A DNA stretch of 64,000 nt from CAVYWD01 sp963772225 (GTDB taxonomy: Bacteria; Myxococcota; Myxococcia; Myxococcales; UBA5297). The translations under genes were made by a program, and so were the position numbers. The stretch covers positions 1,178,001 to 1,242,000 of the forward strand of contig CAVYWD010000011.1 in the NCBI GenBank assembly GCA_963772225.1. Reading direction: 5' to 3'. Under the pieces are notes generated by a model, which saw only the letters and a list, made by a program, of their open reading frames with translations, had not been told where the DNA came from and made no database searches. Of the stretch, positions 20,736 to 29,524 are shown piece by piece (the stretch's first letter is position 1; every line of letters starts with the position of its first letter).

Positions 20736-22072
20736 TGACCTGGACCTCGCTCAAGAAGGCGCTTCGGCGCCCGGCCTTCGGCGCGACCTCCCCGAGGGGC
20801 CGGCGCCGGGAGCGGGGCGTCGCGATGCTCATCGTGGTCACCTCCATCGCCATCCTCACGGCGGTGGCGGTCGACTTCCGGTTCAACTCCACGGTCGACC
20901 TCCAGCTGGCGGCCAACGCCCGCGACGAGCTGCGCGCCGAGTACCTGGCGCGCTCGGCGGTCAACGTCTCGCGCTTGCTCTTGCGCTTCCAGAAGCAGCT
21001 CGATGGACAGAGCCAGACCCTGGGCCCCGCGCTCGCCGCGCTGGGCATCCCCGGCGGCGCTGGCGGCATCAACGTCCGCCTCTGGGACCTGGTCCCGGTG
21101 GACTGCAGCCTCTTCGCCCTGCTGCTCGGCGCGCCGTCAGGCGGGGCCAAGAGCTCCGACGCGCCCGAGTACGGCGCCGACCTCGCGGCGAAGTTCGACG
21201 GCATCACCGCCCCCAAGGGCGGCAAGATGGTCGCGCAGAGCTTCGGCGACTTCTCCGGCTGCTTCCACGCCGACCTCTCCGACGAGGAGCAGAAGATCAA
21301 CGTCAACCGCCTCAACAACCCGGGCCAGCGCGGCCGGCCGCCCATGGTGCAGTCGCTCCTGCTCCTGGGCGACCCCCGCTTCGAGTTCATCTACGAGAAG
21401 CCCGACGCCAACGGCGTCAAGATGACCGCGCAAGAGGTCCTCATCGCGCTGCACGACTGGATCGACGAGCGCGACACCCAGGCCAGCTTGAACCTCACCG
21501 GCTCGGGCATCGAGTCTTTCCCCGACGGGTTCGGCGACGAGAACCGTAACTCCATGACCCGCTACCCGTACCGGTACCGCTCGAAGAATGCGCCGTTCGA
21601 CACCCTCGACGAGCTCTACCAGGTGGACGGCGTGAGCGACCTCTTCATGGCCGCCTTCCGCGACCGGCTCACCGTATACCCGGACAAAAATAAGCTGGTG
21701 AACATCAACACCACCGACCCCATTCAGGAATACATCAATATCCTGACCGTCGCCGCCAACGAGAGCGACCCCAAGCTCGCCTTCGGCGGCGCGGTCCACC
21801 AGACCATCCACCAGCAAATAGCCCTGGCCAAGCTCTTCTCGTTCCTGGGCATGTCGTCGCAGCAATTCCTGACCATCGTCTCGAGCAACGGCGTCCAGCT
21901 CAAGCCGGACCTCTCCGCCCAGGCCAGCGCCAGCAATAATTGGATCACCGACAAGAGCGAGACCTTCACCATCAAGGCGACGGGCCAGGCGGGCCGGGTG
22001 GAAAAGGTCATCACCGCGGTGGTCCGCTACAACGACACCCTGGGCAAGGTCCTCTACTTCCGCGAGGAGTGA
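20735..22072 (+). CDS. gspK: Minor pseudopilin GspK
   Basis: 445 residues. GspK caps the pseudopilus tip. A basic leader precedes the hydrophobic helix 'RGVAMLIVVTSIAILTAVAV'. As in other GspK proteins the residue at +5 after the Gly is not Glu. The large globular domain has 'ADLSDEEQKINVNRLN' and 'VNINTTDP', typical of the GspK helix-hairpin-helix-like region. ATG 20735 overlaps the gspJ stop. Confidence 0.92.
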   Translation: MTWTSLKKALRRPAFGATSPRGRRRERGVAMLIVVTSIAILTAVAVDFRFNSTVDLQLAANARDELRAEYLARSAVNVSRLLLRFQKQLDGQSQTLGPALAALGIPGGAGGINVRLWDLVPVDCSLFALLLGAPSGGAKSSDAPEYGADLAAKFDGITAPKGGKMVAQSFGDFSGCFHADLSDEEQKINVNRLNNPGQRGRPPMVQSLLLLGDPRFEFIYEKPDANGVKMTAQEVLIALHDWIDERDTQASLNLTGSGIESFPDGFGDENRNSMTRYPYRYRSKNAPFDTLDELYQVDGVSDLFMAAFRDRLTVYPDKNKLVNINTTDPIQEYINILTVAANESDPKLAFGGAVHQTIHQQIALAKLFSFLGMSSQQFLTIVSSNGVQLKPDLSAQASASNNWITDKSETFTIKATGQAGRVEKVITAVVRYNDTLGKVLYFREE

Positions 22073-22080
22073 ACCTAAGA

Positions 22081-23655
22081 ATGGCACGCATTGTGGGGTT
22101 GGACATCGGCGCCCGCTGGGTGAAAGCGCTGCAGCTCGAGTCGAGCTTCCGCGGCTTCGAGGTGCACGGCTTCGCCCAGGCGAAGGTCGAGGGCGAGGGC
22201 GGCGTCAAGGCCGCGCTCGCCTCGCTGCGCCAGGGCGGCCACCTCGCCGGCGACCAGGTGGTGGTGGCGATGCCCGGCTGCGCGGTGGCGACGCACCTCG
22301 TCGCCATGCCCTTCGCCGACCCGCGGCGCATCGAGGCGACCTTGGGCTTCGAGGTCGAGGGGCAGCTCCCGTACGACCTCGCCGAGGTGACCTACGACTG
22401 GCAGGTCCTGCAGGTCAAGGACGGCAAGAGCGACGTGCTCGTCGGCACCGCGCGCAACGAGGAGCTCGCGGGCCTCATCGCCTTGCTCGCGGACGTGGGC
22501 GTCGACCCCCGGGTTGTCACCTCCAGCGCGCTCGCCTACCAACCGCTCCTCGCCCAGCGCTTCACGGGCGACCCGCGCCCCGCGCCCGAGGACGGCGCCG
22601 AGGCCATCCTCGACATCGGCCACGAGCGCACGTCCTTGTGCATCACCGGCCCCAGCGGCCTCGAGTCCGCGCGCACCTTCGCCCAGGGCGGCAAAGAGCT
22701 CACCCGGGCCATCGCCAACGAGTTCAAGGTGTCCTTGGCCGACGCCGAGGCCTGGAAGGACAACGAGGCCGACGTGACGCTGGGGCCGGACACGCCCGCC
22801 GAGGTCGAGCGCGCCGCCGGCGCCCTGCTGCGCGGCCTGGCGCCGCTCTTGCGCGAGCTGCGCGCCACGCTGCGCGCCCGGGCCGCCCGCTTCCGCACCC
22901 CGCTCGCCCGCATCTACCTCACCGGCGGTACGGCGCGGCTCAAGGGGCTCGACGCGCTCCTCGCGCGCGAGCTTTCGGCCGAGGTGAAGCGGCTCGACCC
23001 CGTCCCCGCCGAAAGCGCGCAGGCGCTCGGCGAAGGCGCGCAGCCCGGCGGCGCCCTGGCGTTCGCGCTGGCCATCCGCGGGCACGGCACCGCGCGCGCG
23101 GCGCGCTTCAACCTGCGCAAGAGCGGCTTCGCCTTCAAGGGCGACCTGGACTACCTCAAGGGAAAGACCTCCCGCCTGGCCGCCTTCGCCGGCGTGCTCG
23201 CCCTGCTCTCGGCGCTGCTCGTCTGGGCCCAGTTCCGGGCGCTCTCCGCCCGCGAGTCCGCCTACGACGCGGTGCTCTGCCAGCTCACGACCAAGGTGCT
23301 GGGGCAGTGCCAGAAGGACTACCTGGTGGCGCTCTCCATCTTGAAGGGCAAGAGCTCGCCGGTGGCGTCGCTGCCGGTTTACTCGGCGCTCGACCTGTTC
23401 AACGAGTTCGCGTCCCGCGCCCAGTCGGTGAAGGTGAAGCTGGAGGAGACCGAGGTGCAGCTCGACCGGGTCCGGATGCGCGGCGAGACCGAGAGCTTCG
23501 AGGGCGTGGACCAGCTCGTCGGCGCGCTGAAGGGGTTCAAGTGCTTCCAGGAGATCAAGCGGGGCAAGGTGCAGAAGGACAAGACCGGCGCCAAGGTGCT
23601 CTTCGACCTGGACATCCGCGTCCAGTGCGACGGCGCGGCGAAGACCGAAACCTAG
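22081..23655 (+). CDS. gspL: Type II secretion protein GspL (PilM-like cytoplasmic domain)
   Basis: 524 residues. The N-terminal 380 form an actin/PilM-like fold ('RIVGLDIGARWVKALQLE', 'AILDIGHERTSLCI', 'IYLTGGTARLKGLDALL'), which in the T2SS binds GspE. One membrane helix follows ('LAAFAGVLALLSALLVWAQF', about 388-407), then a periplasmic ferredoxin-like domain. It lies 8 bp after gspK and before gspM, its partner in the inner-membrane platform. Confidence 0.9.
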   Translation: MARIVGLDIGARWVKALQLESSFRGFEVHGFAQAKVEGEGGVKAALASLRQGGHLAGDQVVVAMPGCAVATHLVAMPFADPRRIEATLGFEVEGQLPYDLAEVTYDWQVLQVKDGKSDVLVGTARNEELAGLIALLADVGVDPRVVTSSALAYQPLLAQRFTGDPRPAPEDGAEAILDIGHERTSLCITGPSGLESARTFAQGGKELTRAIANEFKVSLADAEAWKDNEADVTLGPDTPAEVERAAGALLRGLAPLLRELRATLRARAARFRTPLARIYLTGGTARLKGLDALLARELSAEVKRLDPVPAESAQALGEGAQPGGALAFALAIRGHGTARAARFNLRKSGFAFKGDLDYLKGKTSRLAAFAGVLALLSALLVWAQFRALSARESAYDAVLCQLTTKVLGQCQKDYLVALSILKGKSSPVASLPVYSALDLFNEFASRAQSVKVKLEETEVQLDRVRMRGETESFEGVDQLVGALKGFKCFQEIKRGKVQKDKTGAKVLFDLDIRVQCDGAAKTET

Positions 23656-23698
23656 GGCCGGCGCGGCCGCCGCTCCTCGCGCTCCGAACGGAAACCCC

Positions 23699-24259
23699 AT
23701 GAACCGCATCCAGCAGCTCCTCAACGACGCCGGCGCCGCCTTCGGGCGGCTCACCTCGCGCGAGCGCGGCCTGGTCTCGCTCGCCGCCGGGACGGCCCTC
23801 GTCCTCGTCATCGCCCTGACCAGCCTCTCGGTGTCGAGCGCGGTCTCCCGGCGCGAGGCCCGCATCCGCTCCAAGTCGGCCCAGCTCGAAGAGGTCGCCA
23901 AGCTCACCACCGGATACCGGTCCGCCGAGGCGCAGCGCCAGGACCTGGAGCGCCGCCTGACCGCCAACAAGCTCCAGCTCTTCAGCTACCTGGACGACCT
24001 GGCCAAGCGCCAGAAGCTCGAGATCGGCGGTTTGAGCGACAAGGGCATGGCGCCCATCCCGGACACCAAGGTGGTCGAGTCCTCGGTCGAGGTGACCTTC
24101 ACCCGCATCTCCCTCGAAAGAATCCTCCGGTTCCTGCAGGAGGTCGAGACGGGCCAGGGCCTCGTCAAGGTCACTCGCCTGCAGCTGCGCACGCGCTCCG
24201 ACGAGCCGGTGCTCGACGCCTGGCTCGTCCTCACGACCTACACGCTGAGCCCGTCGTAA
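23699..24259 (+). CDS. gspM: Type II secretion protein GspM
   Basis: 186 residues. It has a short cytoplasmic part ('FGRLTSRERGLVSLAAGTAL'), one membrane helix ('TALVLVIALTSLSVSSAV'), a coiled stretch, and a small periplasmic domain ('VEVTFTRISLERILRFLQEVE'). Order after gspL, size and topology fit GspM, which stabilises GspL. Sequence conservation of GspM is generally low, so synteny carries much of the call. Confidence 0.85.
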   Translation: MNRIQQLLNDAGAAFGRLTSRERGLVSLAAGTALVLVIALTSLSVSSAVSRREARIRSKSAQLEEVAKLTTGYRSAEAQRQDLERRLTANKLQLFSYLDDLAKRQKLEIGGLSDKGMAPIPDTKVVESSVEVTFTRISLERILRFLQEVETGQGLVKVTRLQLRTRSDEPVLDAWLVLTTYTLSPS

Positions 24260-24272
24260 CGCCCCCGCCCCC

Positions 24273-25178
24273 ATGGACGCCACCACCAAGACCCGCCTCG
24301 TTCGCTTTGCCGGCTACCCGGCGTTCTTCCTCGCCGCCTTCCTGGTGATGCTCTACCTGACGCTCCCCTACCCGCTCATCGCCGAGCAGCTCGCGGCGGC
24401 GGGGCGCAGCGCGGGCTTCACGGTCGCGGTCGGATCCATCGGCCCCGGCCTCGAGGGCGTCCGCGCCAAGGCGGTGCGGATCACGCTGCCGCGGCAGGAG
24501 GGCCAATCGGCGGAGCCGCAGCCCCTGCTGATCGACGAGCTCAACTTTCGCCCCACGCTGTTTCCCCTGGGCGCCTCCTTCCACGCCCACCTCTTCGACG
24601 GCACCGCCGACGGCAGCCTGGGCCTGGGGAAGAAGCCACGCGTCGAGCTCCGGCTCAAGGCCGTGGACCTCGCGCGGGCGAACGCGAAGGAGGCCCTCGG
24701 CCTCGACGTCGCCGGCAAGCTCACCGGCGCCTTGAACGTCGAGTCTTCGGAGCCGGTGAGCTTCGGCCCGCGCGGGCTGGAGTACGACGCGAGCAAGCTC
24801 TCGGGCAACCTGGGCCTCGCGGCGGACGGGCTGGCCATCAACGGCGGAACCGTCGCCAATTACGACCTGCCCAAGGTGGAAGTGGGGCGCCTGGACGCCG
24901 CCGTGAAGATCGACCCAGGCAAGGCGAGCGTCTCCACCTTCAGGACGTCGGGGAACGACGCCGAGGCGTCCCTGGAGGGAGAAATCAACTTGCAGAAGCT
25001 GCTGGCCGTCTCCCCGCTCAAGCTCAAGCTCCGATTCAAGCTCACCGACGACTTCCTCAAGCGCAACTCGTTCATCCAGACCGGCCTCAACTTCGCCATG
25101 TCGCGCGACCCCAAGGGCTACTACGGCGCGACCGTCGACCGGACAGTGGGCAACCCCCGGTTCTCGCCAAACCGCTGA
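24273..25178 (+). CDS. gspN: Type II secretion protein GspN
   Basis: 301 residues. One N-terminal membrane helix ('PAFFLAAFLVMLYLTLPYPL'), then a periplasmic AsmA-like beta-rich domain ('VRAKAVRITLPRQ', 'LIDELNFRPTLFPLG', 'GLAINGGTVANYDLPKVEVGRL'). It is the last gene of the operon, 13 bp after gspM. GspN occurs in a subset of T2SS operons, including those of deltaproteobacteria; its exact role is not settled. Confidence 0.88.
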   Translation: MDATTKTRLVRFAGYPAFFLAAFLVMLYLTLPYPLIAEQLAAAGRSAGFTVAVGSIGPGLEGVRAKAVRITLPRQEGQSAEPQPLLIDELNFRPTLFPLGASFHAHLFDGTADGSLGLGKKPRVELRLKAVDLARANAKEALGLDVAGKLTGALNVESSEPVSFGPRGLEYDASKLSGNLGLAADGLAINGGTVANYDLPKVEVGRLDAAVKIDPGKASVSTFRTSGNDAEASLEGEINLQKLLAVSPLKLKLRFKLTDDFLKRNSFIQTGLNFAMSRDPKGYYGATVDRTVGNPRFSPNR

Positions 25179-25248
25179 GCGGCCGCTGGGGCTGATGCGG
25201 CTCGCCCCCCTTCGACGCGAGCGAGCCTGAACCCGGGAGGCGCCCACC

Positions 25249-26793
25249 GTGCTCGCCCTGTCCACGCCCGCCGCCGGCACCGCCGAGCGCACGCGCGGCG
25301 ACGTCGCCAGCGCCGCTGAGAGCCGCGGGCGCGCCGTGGCGGAGCCGCCGCTTCCGGGGCGCCGAGCTCGCGCCGCGAGCATCGCCGTCCTGGCCGTCGC
25401 TCTGGCCGCCGTTCCGGCCGCGCTCGCGCTTCATTACGACTACCTCCCCATCGACGATTGTCTCCGGCACGCCGCCTATGCCGTCTCGGGCCGCGATTGG
25501 TCGGACATCCTGGTCCAGCGCTCGAGCCTCACCTTGGACAAGGCCGACGGTTGGCACCGCCTCCTGCGCCTGGTCCATGTTGCGTTGGGCGCCGATGCGC
25601 GGGAGCTCGTCCTCTTCTCCTACGCCGGGCTCTTCTTGCTGGCCCTGGCGACTCCGCTGTTCTACGCGCGCTGGCCGGAGGCATGGGGAGCGGCGCTCCT
25701 GCTGGCAGCGCTCACGTTGCCGGACCGCTTTCCCGACCGAATGCTCCGCGGCCGCCCCTACCTGGTCCCGGTCGCCGTGCTGCTGGTCCTGCTTCGCACC
25801 TGGGCTCCGCCAGGCCGGCCGAGCGCGCGTCGACTGGCCGCGACCACGGCGGCGCTCGCCGCGGCGGCTTGGATGCACGGGAGCTGGTTTCTCTGGGGGC
25901 TGGTCGTCCTGGCCTTCCTGCTCGCCGGCCGGTGGCGACAGGGAGTCTGGCTCACCGCCTGCGTGCTCGCGGCGTGCCTTTTGGCCGCGGCGCTGACCGG
26001 GCGGCCGCTGGCCTATCTCTCCGAGCAGCTCTGGTACCCGCTCATCGCCTTCGGAAACGGCGCCTCCGCGCGAGAGCTGGTGGGGGAGTTCCGGCCCTAC
26101 CACGGCGGGGCGCCCTTCCTGCTCGCCTTGCTGGCGGTGACGCTCCTGGTCCGCCGGCGAACGGGGCAGTGGTGGCGCCCGGAGGTGTCCCGCCTGCCGG
26201 CGGTGCTCGGCGCCCTGGGGTGGCTGGGCGGGCTCGCGGTCTACCGCTTCTTCGGCGAATGGGGAATGCCCGCGCTGCTCACCCTGATGGCGGCGCAGCT
26301 CGAGGCCCTGCTCGACACCGCTCCCGCGCCGCTCGCCGGCCGCCGGGTGGCGTTGGCGGCCGTCATCGGCCTGGGGCTGTTCGCGGCAGCAGCGGCGAAC
26401 CTGGGCGGGCGCTGGTCGAAGCGCCTGCCGTGCCAAGCCGACCCCGCCGCGCAGGCCGACGGGTTCTTCCCCGGGCGCGGCGGCCTCATCTACAGCCCGG
26501 ACATGGACGTCTTCCTCTGCACGTTCTTTCGGTATCCGAGCGGCCCCTGGAGGTACCTCTACGGCTACGAGTCGGGGATGATGAACGACGCCGACCTCCA
26601 GGTGCTGCGCTCCATCCAGCGCTCGAACTACGACTGGCGCGCCTTTCGGCCGTGGGTCGCGCGGCTTCGCCCGGAAGATCGCCTCTTCCTGTTGCGCTCC
26701 GAGGAGCCTGACCTGCCCGAGCTGGAGTGGCGGCGCTCGGCGGGCCTCTGGCTGGGCCGGCCCCGCGGCGCCGCCGTGGAGGCGCCGCCCTGA
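25249..26793 (+). CDS. Polytopic membrane protein of unknown function, tandem copy 1
   Basis: 514 residues with about ten hydrophobic segments. After the last one lies a globular tail ('LIYSPDMDVFLCTFFRYPSGPWRYLYGYE', 'EDRLFLLRSEEPDLPELEWRR'). 'HYDYLPIDDCLRHAAYAVSG' near the N-terminus and the overall layout recall GT-C-type glycosyltransferases or polysaccharide membrane proteins, but I recognise no specific family and see no catalytic motif. The next gene is a paralogue. It begins 70 bp after gspN; membership in the T2SS operon is possible but not shown. Confidence 0.7.
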   Translation: MLALSTPAAGTAERTRGDVASAAESRGRAVAEPPLPGRRARAASIAVLAVALAAVPAALALHYDYLPIDDCLRHAAYAVSGRDWSDILVQRSSLTLDKADGWHRLLRLVHVALGADARELVLFSYAGLFLLALATPLFYARWPEAWGAALLLAALTLPDRFPDRMLRGRPYLVPVAVLLVLLRTWAPPGRPSARRLAATTAALAAAAWMHGSWFLWGLVVLAFLLAGRWRQGVWLTACVLAACLLAAALTGRPLAYLSEQLWYPLIAFGNGASARELVGEFRPYHGGAPFLLALLAVTLLVRRRTGQWWRPEVSRLPAVLGALGWLGGLAVYRFFGEWGMPALLTLMAAQLEALLDTAPAPLAGRRVALAAVIGLGLFAAAAANLGGRWSKRLPCQADPAAQADGFFPGRGGLIYSPDMDVFLCTFFRYPSGPWRYLYGYESGMMNDADLQVLRSIQRSNYDWRAFRPWVARLRPEDRLFLLRSEEPDLPELEWRRSAGLWLGRPRGAAVEAPP

Positions 26794-28196
26794 GCACCTT
26801 TCTCCACCGGCGCGCCGGCGCGATCGCCGCCCTTCTGCTCGCGGCGGTGCCGGCGGCCGTGGCCCGGCGCTTCCACTACCTCCCGCTGGACCTGGGGCTG
26901 GCCGACGCCGCGCGCATCGCCGCGGGCCGGAGCTGGGCCGAGCTCTTGGTGCTGCGCCCCGGCGCGACTCTCTTGGAGCGCGACGGCTCGTCCGTGCTCT
27001 TGGGCGCGCTCGCCCGCGCCGGAGCTGACGCGCGAACCCTGGTGGCGCTCTCGTCGGCCGGGCTGTTCGTGCTGTTCGCGCTGGCGCCCCTACCCTGGCG
27101 TCGGCCCGAGGCCTGGCTGGGGGCGATGCTCGTCGGGGCGCTGAGCCTCCCGGACTGGCTCGCGGCCCACCTCCTCTCCGGCCGCCCGGCGCTGGCGAGC
27201 GCGGCGGCCCTGGCCTTCGTGCTCTCGGCCTGGCGCACCCCGGGGCCGCGCCGGTGGAGGCACCGCCTGGCCACTGCGGCGGCGATGGCGGGCGCTATCT
27301 GGCTGGCCGGCGGCTCGTTGCTCTGGGCGCTGCCCGCGGCGGCGCTCGCGCTCGGAGGGAGGAGAAGGGACGCTCTGGAGCTCTTGGGATGCGCGGCGGC
27401 CGCGGCGGCGCTCGCGGCGGCGCTCACTCTCGAGCCGGGGCTCGCGCTGCGCAACCAGTCCGGCTGGCGCGCACTGGCCGACGCCGCGTCCAACGGCGAG
27501 CCGCTCCCGACCGCGGGCGTGCTCCTCGCCGCCCTCGCGCTGATTTCGCTGGCCCGCTGGCAGGTGACCGGCGCGCCGTGGGATCGGCGAGAGGACCTGC
27601 CGCTGCTCGCGCTCGCCGCGATGGGCGCCGCCGGTGGCCTTCTCGCGCCGCCCATCGCCGAGGACTGGGCACTCCCCGCGCTGCTCCTGCTCGCGGCTTC
27701 GATGCTTCAGGCCATCGCCGAAGTGGAGCTCGCCCGCGGCCCGCGCCGCGCCACTGTGGCCGGGTTCACAGGGCTCGCACTGTTTCTCGCGCTCTCGTCC
27801 GACCTGCAGGGGCGCTGGAGCGAGCCCGAACCGTGCGCGCACCTCGAGACTCCGGAGGCCGCCGCCCTCTGGCCGGAGCCGGGAGGCGTGGTGTACAGCC
27901 CGGACGTCGGCGCGCTCATCTGCGGCGTCTTCCGCTTTCCGCGAGGTGCCTGGAGGTACGCGCGCGGGCCGGCGCCCTGGGCCATGAGGGAGGAGGACTG
28001 GAGCGCCGTGCGCGCCGTCGTCGACCAGGGGTATTCCGAGGCGTCCTTCCGTCCGATGATCGCGCGGATGGGGGCGGGCGACCGCCTCGCGGTGCTGGCG
28101 TCGAAGCGCCCGGAGCTGCCCGCCCTCGAGTGGGCGCGGGTCGGCTCTTACACGGATCTTCGAGTCGGGCTGTGGATGGGCAAGCTTCGGCGATGA
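26727..28196 (+). CDS. Polytopic membrane protein of unknown function, tandem copy 2
   Basis: 489 residues if it starts at GTG 26727, which overlaps the previous gene by 67 bp. The conserved part begins near 26800 ('FLHRRAGAIAALLLAAVPAAVA'); the only later candidate before it is a CTG at 26790. It parallels copy 1 throughout: 'FHYLPLDLGLADAARIAAGR', 'LPDWLAAHLLSGRPAL' and the tail 'VVYSPDVGALICGVFRFPRGAWRYA ... ELPALEWAR' with short breaks. This points to gene duplication. Function unknown. Confidence 0.7.
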   Translation: MAALGGPLAGPAPRRRRGGAALSTFLHRRAGAIAALLLAAVPAAVARRFHYLPLDLGLADAARIAAGRSWAELLVLRPGATLLERDGSSVLLGALARAGADARTLVALSSAGLFVLFALAPLPWRRPEAWLGAMLVGALSLPDWLAAHLLSGRPALASAAALAFVLSAWRTPGPRRWRHRLATAAAMAGAIWLAGGSLLWALPAAALALGGRRRDALELLGCAAAAAALAAALTLEPGLALRNQSGWRALADAASNGEPLPTAGVLLAALALISLARWQVTGAPWDRREDLPLLALAAMGAAGGLLAPPIAEDWALPALLLLAASMLQAIAEVELARGPRRATVAGFTGLALFLALSSDLQGRWSEPEPCAHLETPEAAALWPEPGGVVYSPDVGALICGVFRFPRGAWRYARGPAPWAMREEDWSAVRAVVDQGYSEASFRPMIARMGAGDRLAVLASKRPELPALEWARVGSYTDLRVGLWMGKLRR

Positions 28197-28518
28197 TGCC
28201 GCTCGCGCGCGACTTTGCGGCTTCGGGGTCCGCGGCTTATCGCGCCCTGCTCACCCCAACCGGCGCTTCGACGTAGCCACGAAGCCCGCGATTGTACCGA
28301 AGGGTTCCTGCCTTGGAGCACTCCCGCCACGCCTCGGCAGCAACCCCCCGAGCGGGATGAATCCATGCTAAAAGAGCGGGCCATTGTAGCGCGCCACTGA
28401 CTGCCTTCGCCGAAGGGCCGGGCGAGGAGCGCGTGACTGCTCTCTGCACTACCGGGACATTCCCTTCAAACGCTTCGCGTCGACAATCTCGACGAACACC
28501 ACGACGGGGAGGAGATTC
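28197..28518. other. Intergenic region, nothing recognised
   Basis: 322 bp between the membrane-protein pair and the lipoprotein gene. No convincing gene, repeat or promoter was seen apart from the ribosome-binding site GGGGAGGAG just before ATG 28519. Confidence 0.5.
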
Positions 28519-29421
28519 ATGAAACAGATGCCGCTTTTGCTTCTCCTGGCTACGGCCGCCTGCAACGACTCGATCCCCGGCCTTTGCAAGAGCGCTAGCG
28601 ACTGCCCCTCGCCCACCACCTGCAACCAGGGCCTCTGCGCATTTGATTTCGATGCTGGAACTTCAGATGGTGGCAACGACGCCGCGGGGGCGGATAGCGG
28701 CAAACCACCATTCGTGGATGATGGCGGCGGGTCTCTCGACGGAGCAGCCCTTGATGCGAGCACAGGAATTGGCGACGGCGGCGCACCTTTCGCCGGAGAC
28801 GGAGGCTCTCGCGATGCCGAGTCAAAAGACGCGGAATCGGGTGACGCGAGCTCTGGCGGCGACGCCGGCTCCGCTTGCAGCCAAGCCGTGGTCGACCAGA
28901 GGCTCGGACCGTGCTCCAGCCCGCCGATCACTCAATGCGCCCCGGCCTACCTTTTGTCCAATGGGCAGAGCGCGGCTCAAGTCTTCTCGCCGGAGCTGAG
29001 CGGCAGACTCGTCTCGGTGCGCCTGAGAATCTCCAATCCGACGCAATACGTGGTTCGAGTCTCGCTCCTTTCGGCAGAAGACGCTTTGCCGCTTTCTGAC
29101 CCCAATTTCGACCTCGCAGCCCACGCGATCGCTACGAGCGACCTCCCGATGAGCGTCATGATGGCTTGGCAGACGGTGACGCTTGCTTCCCAGCCATGGG
29201 TTGTGGCCGGCAAATTCTACATCATTCTCGTGCAGCTGATCGGAGCTCCTGACGAAACCAACATCGCCCTATGGGACGAATACAACGACTGGCAAGGCGC
29301 TCAGGTCGATTCCTATCCTCGGGGACGGGCCTACTCCTGTGGCAGAGGATGCGCTTCTTGGAACCTTGAGCCGACCTACAGGGACTACGCGTTCGAGACA
29401 TACGTTGCGTCATGCCCGTGA
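28519..29421 (+). CDS. Secreted lipoprotein with an Asp/Gly-rich linker
   Basis: 300 residues. The lipobox lies at Cys15 (LLATAAC). A short Cys-rich segment follows ('GLCKSASDCPSPTTCNQGLC'), then an Asp/Gly/Ser-rich disordered linker (about 42-115) of the type common in myxobacterial lipoproteins, then a beta-rich domain ('SPELSGRLVSVRLRISNPTQYVVRVSLL', 'PWVVAGKFYIILVQL'). Strong ribosome-binding site GGGGAGGAG. The function of the C-terminal domain is unknown; it looks like a carbohydrate-binding or jelly-roll fold. Confidence 0.8.
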   Translation: MKQMPLLLLLATAACNDSIPGLCKSASDCPSPTTCNQGLCAFDFDAGTSDGGNDAAGADSGKPPFVDDGGGSLDGAALDASTGIGDGGAPFAGDGGSRDAESKDAESGDASSGGDAGSACSQAVVDQRLGPCSSPPITQCAPAYLLSNGQSAAQVFSPELSGRLVSVRLRISNPTQYVVRVSLLSAEDALPLSDPNFDLAAHAIATSDLPMSVMMAWQTVTLASQPWVVAGKFYIILVQLIGAPDETNIALWDEYNDWQGAQVDSYPRGRAYSCGRGCASWNLEPTYRDYAFETYVASCP

Positions 29422-29524
29422 GGCATCCATAGCGCCCTGGGACGCACAGGAAATATCGGCACAGAAGGCGCTGCTCGGCATGGCAAGACGCCCGCCACCC
29501 CATGCGTCGGCGGCGCGAGCGAAC

